39,014 bases of DNA, taken from NCBI RefSeq assembly GCF_013280595.1, contig NZ_JAAATY010000055.1, positions 1 through 39,014 on the forward strand. Direction: 5' to 3'. How positions within the stretch are numbered: position 1 is the first letter of the stretch; each line of letters starts with the position of its first letter. Under the pieces are notes generated by a model. It saw only the letters and a list, made by a program, of their open reading frames with translations. It was not told the origin of the DNA and made no database searches. The stretch comes from Kibdelosporangium persicum. Lineage in GTDB: Bacteria > Actinomycetota > Actinomycetes > Mycobacteriales > Pseudonocardiaceae. The position numbers and the translations under genes are program-made. Positions 33,595 through 39,014 of this stretch are shown here, one piece after another.

Positions 33595-34619
33595 CGTGCG
33601 CCCCCGTCCGTGGATTTCCGCACGATCAGAGCCGGGCCGACGGCGACTTGCTGCGCCTGTTGCCCCGGGTCCTCGGTGAGGCGGAGCATCAGCTGTGCGG
33701 CGGCGCGCCCGCGCTCGGTGGAGCCGAGCGACACGCTGGTCAGGCTCGGGTGGAACACCCGTCCGATCTCGATGTCGTCCATGCCGGTCACGGCGACGTC
33801 CTGCGGCACCGACAGTCCCAGCTCCCGTGCGGCGTGAATTACCCCGATGGCAAGGAGGTCGTTGGCCGCCACGACGGCGTCGAGCTGTCCGGCGCCATCC
33901 GGGGCACGGGCGAAGAGCCTGCGCGCGGCCTCGAGGCCGGCCGCCACCGTGAAGTCGCCGGCGATCTCCACCTCGATCCGCTCGGCGGCGAAGCCCTCGG
34001 CCCGCACCGCCGCGTCGAACCCGCGCTGACGGGCCTCACCGGGAGTGGTGTCCAGCGGACCGTTGAGGAAGCCGACGCGGCGCCGGCCGATCGCGTGCAG
34101 GTGGCGCACCGCTGCTCCGATGCCGCCCGCGGAATCCGTGGAGACCGAGCTGATGCCGTGGTCGCCCAGTGCCCGGCCGATCACGACCACGGGCACCGCC
34201 GCCTGCTGGATCTCCTGGATGAGCCGGTCGTCGGTTCGCAACGGGCTGATGACCATGCCGTCGACGAAGCCGCTGTTCAGACTCCGCACCAAGTCGGCCG
34301 TCGAGCCGGTGGTGTCGCCAGTGGTCATCACCACGACGCGGTAGCCGTGCGGGGCGAGCACGCCATGGATTGCCCGCATCATCTCGACGTACACGGGGTT
34401 GCCGATGTCGGCGACCGCGAACGCGATCTGGAAGGTCTTCTTCATCCGCAGCGAGCGACCGACCGCATCCGGGCTGTAGCCCAGCTCGGCAGCGGCCGCG
34501 CGCACACGCTCGACCATGGCCTTGCTTGCCCCGGTGCCGTGCAGAGCCCGCGAGGTCGACGCCAGCGATACCCCGGCTCGCTCGGCGACCTGCTGGAGCG
34601 TGGCTCGTGTTGACGTCAT
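33591..34619 (-). CDS. LacI-family transcriptional repressor, first gene of the ten-gene operon
   Basis: A 342-residue LacI repressor. The start MTSTRATLQQVAERAGVS has GGAG 5 bases upstream; longer frames run back through the operators and are not credible. The helix-turn-helix (LQQVAERAGVSLASTSRALH) and hinge (PDAVGRSLRMKKTFQIAFAV) are followed by the sugar-sensing domain (NPVYVEMMRAIHGVLAPHGY, AVVAANDLLAIGVIHAAREL, MDDIEIGRVFHPSLTSVSLG). The first and last operon genes are separated by 11.5 kb with no gap over 50 bases. Two matching operators lie just upstream at 34637-34683. Confidence 0.96.
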   Translation of the reverse strand: MTSTRATLQQVAERAGVSLASTSRALHGTGASKAMVERVRAAAAELGYSPDAVGRSLRMKKTFQIAFAVADIGNPVYVEMMRAIHGVLAPHGYRVVVMTTGDTTGSTADLVRSLNSGFVDGMVISPLRTDDRLIQEIQQAAVPVVVIGRALGDHGISSVSTDSAGGIGAAVRHLHAIGRRRVGFLNGPLDTTPGEARQRGFDAAVRAEGFAAERIEVEIAGDFTVAAGLEAARRLFARAPDGAGQLDAVVAANDLLAIGVIHAARELGLSVPQDVAVTGMDDIEIGRVFHPSLTSVSLGSTERGRAAAQLMLRLTEDPGQQAQQVAVGPALIVRKSTDGGAR

Positions 34620-34636
34620 CGTCGCTCCGCGTGTCG

Positions 34637-34683
34637 TTGGAAACGATTCCAAGACCAGTCCGTTCGGCTGGAATCGTTTCCAA
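34637..34683. promoter_or_regulatory. Double LacI operator, two inverted copies 31 bases apart
   Basis: TTGGAAACGATTCCAA at 34637-34652 and TGGAATCGTTTCCAA at 34669-34683 are the same 15-base site in opposite orientation. Each is itself a LacI-type palindrome with a central CG. Centre-to-centre distance is 31 bases, about three helical turns, so both lie on one face of the DNA. They sit 18-64 bases before the LacI start codon and should cover the operon promoter, giving cooperative autorepression. Confidence 0.75.
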
Positions 34684-34719
34684 AAGTGTGTGGCGGATCT
34701 TGGCACCGGCAAGCGGGAG

Positions 34720-34851
34720 ATGTCAACACCAACGAACCGTGCCATCGAGTACCTGAGCGGCGGGGAGGCGACCTGGGACTGGCGCGCATCGATGGAACTG
34801 GCCAACAGTGAGCTGGTCGATTCCAAGGGCAAGGCATCTCGGCAGACCTGA
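34720..34851 (+). CDS. Possible 43-residue small protein
   Basis: ATG at 34720 opens a frame starting MSTPTNRAIEYLSGGEATWD and ending KGKASRQT. Codon bias is coding-like, but GGGAG touches the ATG with no spacer, and in-frame sequence extends upstream (VADLGTGKRE). It is divergent from the LacI operon and stops 12 bases before the left end of insertion sequence copy C. It could be a real small gene or the tail of a disrupted one. No family is recognised. Confidence 0.25.
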   Translation: MSTPTNRAIEYLSGGEATWDWRASMELANSELVDSKGKASRQT

Positions 34852-34862
34852 TTCGGGTGTGG

Positions 34863-35041
34863 GTGCCGAAAGGTACATCCGTGGAGGTGAACAGGCATCG
34901 AAGCGTCGCCGACGCTGTCCGGCATGATCACGGCTCGTGCTGGTCCGCTTCGCCTATCTCGCTGTCACACACACGTTCGCCGCGCTGCGGCTGTTGCCGA
35001 AGACCGACCGCGAGAAGGACATCAAGATCCTGACCCTGTGG
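34863..35041 (+). mobile_element. Transposase remnant, copy C (5' end, interrupted by copy D)
   Basis: The left terminal repeat begins GTGCCGAAAGGTACATCC at 34863. The transposase frame opens at GTG 34937 as MLVRFAYLAVTHTFAALRLL and runs to KDIKILTL, where it is cut at 35041 by the left end of copy D. The matching remainder of copy C is not found after copy D, although copy E at 36606-36664 could be its displaced right end. Confidence 0.8.
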
Positions 35042-36246
35042 GTGCCGACAACTACATCCATGGGACCTGACCTGCAGATCTCCGAAGGCCCAGAGATAGC
35101 GCCACTGGGCGGGCACACCAAGATGCTGCGTCGTGCTGCTGCGACTCCCCTACCTTGCACCCACTCGCGTATTCGCGTTCCTCCGGTTACCGCCGACGAA
35201 CAGCACCGACAGGGACATCGAGATCCTGGCCCTGCGCCACCAGCACACAGTCCTGCAGCGTCAAATCGGCAGCCACGTCTCACCCCGCCCAACCGCGCGT
35301 TCCTCGCCGCTCTCCTTCACCGCATCCCCAGACCAACACTGCGCAAGCTCCACCTGATCGTCTCCCCCGACACGATCTTGCGCTGGCACCTAATCTGCTC
35401 CGCGGCCGTCACACGCGAGCATCCCGCTCGACGCGACCAGGCCGACCACGCACCATCCGCAGCATCCAGGCCCTCGTCCTGCGACTCGCCCGCGAAAACC
35501 CGAACTGGGGCTACCGACGCATCCACGGCGAACTCGCCACCCTCGCCATCAAAATCGCTCCCTCCACCGTCTGGGAAATCCTGAAGAACAACGGCGCCGA
35601 ACCGGCGCCTCGCCGCGATCACCTAACCTGGGCCGCCTTCCTACGCAACCAAGCACACGCCATCCTCGCCGCCGACTTCTTCGAAACCCGAACCCTCACG
35701 AACCCGACAGCCATCCTCGCCGTCATGGAGCGCCACCCGCTGCATCCCCATCCTCGGCGCGACCGCGCACCCCACCGCGGCCTGGACCACTCAACTGGCC
35801 AGAAATCTCACGATGGATCTCCAAGACGCCGACGCCACCACAGTGAAGTACCTGATCCGGGATCACGACAACAAATACACCACCACCTCCGACACCGTGC
35901 TCGCTGACAGCGGGATCACGGTCATCACAACCGGTATCCGCGTACCCCGCATGAACGCGATCATGGAACGCTGGATCCGCACCTGCCGAACCGAACTCCT
36001 CGACCGCACCCTCATCCTCCACCAAGCACATCTGCTACATGCACTCCGCGAGTACGAACGCTTCTACAACCAGCATCGACCTCACCACGCGCTACATGCC
36101 GCAGCACCACAACGCGCAAAACCGCAACCCATCCCAGACCCAGCTGTACTCAAGCACCTCGACATCCAACGACAAAGATCGACTCGGCGGCATCCTCCAC
36201 GAGTACCACCACGCCGCTTGACCTGCGTGGACGCTATTGTCGGCAC
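35042..36246 (+). mobile_element. Nearly complete but degenerate insertion sequence, copy D
   Basis: A 1205-base element with terminal inverted repeats: left GTGCCGACAACTACATCC at 35042, right (minus strand from 36246) GTGCCGACAATAGCGTCC. The single transposase gene starts at GTG 35133 ([20 protein letters not shown]) and ends DRLGGILHEYHHAA at 36221. Pieces appear in successive frames: [17 protein letters not shown], then [20 protein letters not shown], then [20 protein letters not shown], then VPRMNAIMERWIRTCRTELL. At least four frameshifts make it inactive. The rve (DDE) catalytic domain occupies the second half. No target-site duplication was found. Confidence 0.88.
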
Positions 36247-36613
36247 CTACAGGTACAGGGATTGTTTGCTTTCGGTACTTGCCCTCTTCTGCCTTGCGGG
36301 CGGCATCTGTCGGGTTGACAACCTGGACGCCGGGGCCACCGCCGTTCGCTCCGCCATTGCCCTTGCCCGGCTTGGGCGGCAGTTTGATCTTCGACAACAG
36401 CCAATACAAGCACAGCAGCAAGAACTGGAAGTTGATAGCCCAAACCAGCATCGGGCTGAAGGTCGGCCATCCACCTCCACCAGAAGGCCCTGACCCTGAG
36501 ATGAAGGGGATGAACTGCGACGAATGAGGCTTGTTCTTAGGTTTGGGGAAGTAACCGGAGAGACCGGAGGTGAAGTCGACCGACAACACGTCATCACTAT
36601 CGTTGGGCGGCAT
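36247..36613 (-). pseudogene. Fragment of a membrane protein trapped between IS ends
   Basis: A minus-strand frame opens MPPNDSDDVLSVDFTSGLSG inside the copy E remnant and leaves genuine-looking protein up to KYRKQTIPVPVG, where copy D begins. It contains one strong membrane segment (MLVWAINFQFLLLCLYWLLS) followed by a Gly/Pro/Lys-rich tail (KLPPKPGKGNGGANGGGPG). GC content is lower than in neighbouring genes. Both ends are cut by insertion sequence material. The family is unknown; position near a toxin/immunity locus may be relevant. Confidence 0.4.
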
Positions 36614-36664
36614 TCTCGACGAGTATCACCGCGCCGCTTGACCAACGCGGACGACATTTTCGGC
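36606..36664 (+). mobile_element. Right-end remnant of the same insertion sequence, copy E
   Basis: GGILDEYHRAA followed by a stop matches the transposase C-terminus of copies B and D. The sequence after the stop (TGACCAACGCGGACGACATT then TTCGGC) aligns with the right terminal repeats of B and D. Only about 60 bases remain. It may be the displaced right end of copy C. Confidence 0.7.
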
Positions 36665-36729
36665 GAGCGCATGGTCTTCGACTTCAGCGCCGATCAAGTG
36701 CTTCCGCGCGGCAACGGCTTCTCGGACGG

Positions 36730-36927
36730 GTGCGCGACCTGTTTCCCGACGGCGTGGACGGAATCATCGACGCGGCGGAGATGGACAACGCGATGGCACC
36801 CGGCGGTGCACGGCGGCGGGGCACCGTCGCGACCTTCCGAGGGTTAGCCTGCAGTACCGACCGCGACGTGTGCTGGCACCTCGGACTGGAGAACACCGAC
36901 AGCGGCCGTCTGGTCGCACAAGCCTGA
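36730..36927 (+). pseudogene. Remnant of a medium-chain (zinc-type) alcohol dehydrogenase
   Basis: The frame VRDLFPDGVDGIIDAAEMDN followed by RRGTVATFRG resembles the Rossmann-domain strand of zinc-type dehydrogenases and quinone reductases (LFPDGVDxVxDxA...GGxxxxxRG). The rest of the domain is missing upstream, where insertion sequence copy E lies, and the C-terminal 30 codons look scrambled. The fragment ends 20 bases from the stop of the immunity-like gene. Confidence 0.4.
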
Positions 36928-36946
36928 GCCAGTTCGATGCGGTCCG

Positions 36947-37924
36947 TCATTCGGCTTGGGTGTTGAGCACTACGTCGTGCGGCCATTCGTCGTGCAGGAC
37001 GCGATTGAGTTGTGGGTCGCTCGATCTGTCGCAGTACGGAGTCTCGTCTGGATCGCGGACGATTGCCTCCACGGGACTGCCAAGCATTCCCCATGGAGGG
37101 ATACTGTTCGCCAAGAAGCCGGTGATCTTGAGGTCTTTGTATTCGGGTGACCACCACGCCGCGAAGACTGATTGCAACTTGCTTGGATCTATGGCCAGCC
37201 ACACGCCGTACGTGATGGCGTGTCCCTGTTCCAGCTTGATCGGCAGCAATGCTCGGACGAATGCGCCTGCGCCTGGCACCTGCATCATCACGGATTCGTG
37301 GGGGGTTGAATGACTCAGCCACGTGCCGGGTGCATTTTCCTGGCCTGAGACAGCCAGTACCGGCTCAGGCAGAAGGAATCGCACGTGACGATCGTGCGCG
37401 TCCATTTCGTTTCCGCATGTGGGGCATTCAGGACTCAGCAGGGTCGCGAACCGCTGCGAGTCGGCCCATTCCCATACAACCCTGCCAGCGTTCTCTTCGT
37501 CTTGAACAACGTTAACGAGGTCGACTGGGTCGACGTCGGGTGGGATGTCCACGGCGACATGTCGAGATCCACTCCATTCTCTGAGCACGCCCAAGGTGCT
37601 GATCGCTTCGTTTATACGGGATGAACTCTTCTCAACGACACCGCCGCTGATGGTCATCGGGATGAACGCACGCAGCGCCCGATGCCCGGAGAGTTTTTTC
37701 AACGCGATAATCGTTGCCCCATCAGGTGTCGTGTCGACGATATCCCCCAACGCCATTCCGTACGCCCGGAACGGGATGCAGCAAACCTGATAGGTAGCGT
37801 TCTCCAATTTCTTCAGCCACAGCTGCTCCGCCAGGCCGGGAAACCCAAACTGCTCAAGGCTAACATGGGCGATGTGATCACTTTTTGCTCGCCAAGCCGG
37901 ATCGTTGTGCCGTACCAGTTCCAT
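36947..37924 (-). CDS. DUF4265-DUF2199 two-domain protein, probable immunity protein
   Basis: A 325-residue cytoplasmic protein. AAGGAG lies 6 bases before ATG 37924. Residues of about 15-140 match DUF4265 (EQLWLKKLENATYQVCCIPF, YGMALGDIVDT). Residues of about 170-300 match DUF2199, beginning at the CPTCGNEMDAHDRHVRFLLP motif and including VRALLPIKLEQGHAITYGVW. Domain names are from memory of these families. It starts 35 bases after the stop of an HNH toxin C-terminus on the same strand, the standard toxin-then-immunity order. Neutralising that nuclease is the inferred role. Confidence 0.75.
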   Translation of the reverse strand: MELVRHNDPAWRAKSDHIAHVSLEQFGFPGLAEQLWLKKLENATYQVCCIPFRAYGMALGDIVDTTPDGATIIALKKLSGHRALRAFIPMTISGGVVEKSSSRINEAISTLGVLREWSGSRHVAVDIPPDVDPVDLVNVVQDEENAGRVVWEWADSQRFATLLSPECPTCGNEMDAHDRHVRFLLPEPVLAVSGQENAPGTWLSHSTPHESVMMQVPGAGAFVRALLPIKLEQGHAITYGVWLAIDPSKLQSVFAAWWSPEYKDLKITGFLANSIPPWGMLGSPVEAIVRDPDETPYCDRSSDPQLNRVLHDEWPHDVVLNTQAE

Positions 37925-37959
37925 TGCTCACTCCTTGCGCTCGGACGTATTTTACCAAG

Positions 37960-38346
37960 CTACCGAGTGAACCATTCCGGCCACCATGGCGGCGGCCATT
38001 CTTTGTAGTTGCAGCTCGGCGGCGCGTTCAGCGGCGCGATCCGATCCTTTTTCGAGCTGTTACAAAATGTACATGCAGGCGTCGTGTTACCCGCCGTCAG
38101 ATCGCCGCCGTGACTCTTTGAACTAACATGGTCTACGGCTTGCGCCGGATTCGATCGACAGTACGAACAAAGCGGCGTAATAGACCCAGATGCAGCGTTT
38201 ACACCAATATTGAAGGCACCAAGCAACTTCGCGGGGATTGACTTTCCAGCTCCAACGCCACCGAAGGAACCAGGGGGAATATTGTAGACTGGTTCACCGT
38301 TCGGGCCTTGTTCCGCAATTTTAGGCCGGTTGATGAAGGTCTCTCT
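37960..38346 (-). CDS. C-terminal HNH nuclease toxin tip, N-terminally truncated
   Basis: About 129 codons of a minus-strand protein ending PPWWPEWFTR. The HNH/zinc-finger core is CSYCRSNPAQAVDHVSSKSH, then NTTPACTFCNSSKKDR: two CxxC pairs around the DH of the nuclease site. Upstream lies IAEQGPNGEPVYNIPPGSFG and SIPAKLLGAFNIGVN, typical of polymorphic-toxin tips. Codon use and lower GC support coding from about 38346 leftwards. Further right the same frame is antisense to a clear plus-strand gene, so the toxin's delivery part is missing. No start codon is evident: it is a displaced tip or a pseudogene. Confidence 0.7.
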   Translation of the reverse strand, partial: RETFINRPKIAEQGPNGEPVYNIPPGSFGGVGAGKSIPAKLLGAFNIGVNAASGSITPLCSYCRSNPAQAVDHVSSKSHGGDLTAGNTTPACTFCNSSKKDRIAPLNAPPSCNYKEWPPPWWPEWFTR

Positions 38347-39014
38347 GCCGCGGAACTTGAGCGGACCCGGCAGCAGCGGATCATCGCCGAACGCGAAGCC
38401 GCGACCGCCGCGGCCCAGCGGGCCATCGCCGAACGCGAGCGCGCCACCGCCGCCGCAGCCCGCGGACGGGCCGAGCAGCAAGCCGCGGTCGCGCGCGCGA
38501 TGCGCGGCGAAGCCGAAACCCAGGCAGGCATCGCGGCCGCGGCCCGCGGACGCGCCGAAGCCGCGGACGGCGCCGCCGCCCAGGCCGAAACCAACGCCCG
38601 CACCGAGGAACGCAACGCCAACACCAGCCGTGACAAGGCCTACCAAGCCGAACGAGACCAACGCGCGGCCGAGGCACGAGCCCACGCGATGGACGCCATG
38701 GCCGCCGCCGCCCGCGGCGGCCCGCACGCCGAAACCGCCCAGAACGAGGCCAACAAAGCACGCGGTGAGGCGCTGACCGCGGCTGGTGCCGCCGGCGCGG
38801 CCCGCAACGCCGCCAACATCGCCACCGGCGCCGCGGCCGGCGCCCGCGGTGCGGCCACCGAAGCCACCCGTGCCGCGGCACGGGCTCGGGCCGCGGCCCA
38901 GGCCGCGCAAGCAGCAGCCGCTCGGGCGAACGCGGCAGCCAACAGGGCCGAAGCCGAAGCGGCAGCCACGCACGCGGCTGCACTTCGGGCCGACTCGGCC
39001 GCGTCGGACGCGAC
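38335..39014 (+). CDS. Ala/Glu/Arg-rich coiled-coil stalk of a large surface or toxin protein (both ends incomplete)
   Basis: An open frame of at least 226 codons running off the right edge. It begins around EGLSAAELERTRQQRIIAER and continues as alanine-rich heptad-like sequence (AAAQRAIAERERATAAAARG, AEEARAH-type stretches, NIATGAAAGARGAATEATRA). Codon use is strongly biased to GC at third positions, showing this strand is coding. It resembles the alanine-rich (ALF-repeat-like) stalks of actinomycete polymorphic toxins. No ATG or GTG lies upstream in frame before a stop at 38239-38241, and the left part of that frame is antisense to the HNH tip, so the 5' end is lost. The strand is opposite to that of the HNH tip. 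Confidence 0.65.

Noticed and set aside
35042-36246. Target-site duplication for insertion sequence copy D
   Set aside because: Flanking bases on the two sides (CCTGTG before, CTACAG after) do not match as a direct repeat.
38199-38973. Minus-strand extension of the HNH toxin frame into Gly/Arg-rich sequence
   Set aside because: The plus strand here has clear coding bias and coiled-coil character; the minus-strand reading beyond about 38346 is its shadow.
1-39014. CRISPR array, rRNA or tRNA genes, riboswitch
   Set aside because: No regularly spaced direct repeats, no conserved rRNA or tRNA blocks and no recognisable riboswitch core were found on either strand.

Overview
The window is 39 kb of very GC-rich DNA. 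It carries GTG starts, AfsR/SARP and LacI regulators, CUT1 sugar transporters without their own ATPase, secreted actinomycete-type protease and polymorphic-toxin parts. This fits a filamentous actinobacterium; Pseudonocardiaceae is my best guess from general character only. No rRNA, tRNA, CRISPR or replication origin was seen.

Layout. (1) 163-2984: an aldo/keto reductase divergent from an XRE/MmyB-type regulator, which is followed by an unrecognised 269-residue protein. (2) 3015-3566: a pyridoxamine-oxidase-fold protein. (3) 3836-9869: an arabinose-type scavenging unit, with a GH51 arabinofuranosidase, a sugar-binding lipoprotein and two permeases in one minus-strand operon. A LacI repressor is divergent, and a CGAAA/TTTCG palindrome lies between. 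(4) 9870-11339: gene-poor DNA with three strong perfect hairpins and gene remnants. (5) 11340-14868: a plus-strand redox operon (two SDRs and a quinone-reductase-like MDR) convergent with a LysR regulator. (6) 15076-16581: a membrane glycosyltransferase of the GT39/PMT type. (7) 17649-22388: a secreted trypsin-like protease, a 947-residue SARP/NB-ARC/TPR regulator and the stub of a secreted Calx-beta-like protein. The two promoter regions share a heptamer repeat with SARP-site geometry. (8) 23041-34619: a ten-gene minus-strand operon. (9) 34863-39014: a graveyard of insertion sequences, then an HNH toxin tip, an immunity-like protein and a coiled-coil toxin stalk.

The ten-gene operon is the most striking unit. 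Its order is LacI repressor, two permeases, sugar-binding lipoprotein, two ADP-ribosylglycohydrolase-family proteins, ribokinase, a TIM-barrel/FGE-like fusion, a CaiB-type CoA transferase and a CitE-type lyase. The last six genes are each joined by a 4-base stop/start overlap. Two near-identical operators precede the repressor gene. The logic suggests import of a ribosylated or otherwise glycosylated compound, cleavage, phosphorylation of the sugar, and CoA-dependent cleavage of a released acid. The substrate is unknown.

The right end looks rearranged. A minus-strand HNH toxin C-terminus and its immunity gene abut a plus-strand Ala/Glu/Arg-rich stalk reading frame that has no visible start and runs out of the window. 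Five remnants of one transposase family lie in the window, one nested inside another, with recognisable terminal inverted repeats.
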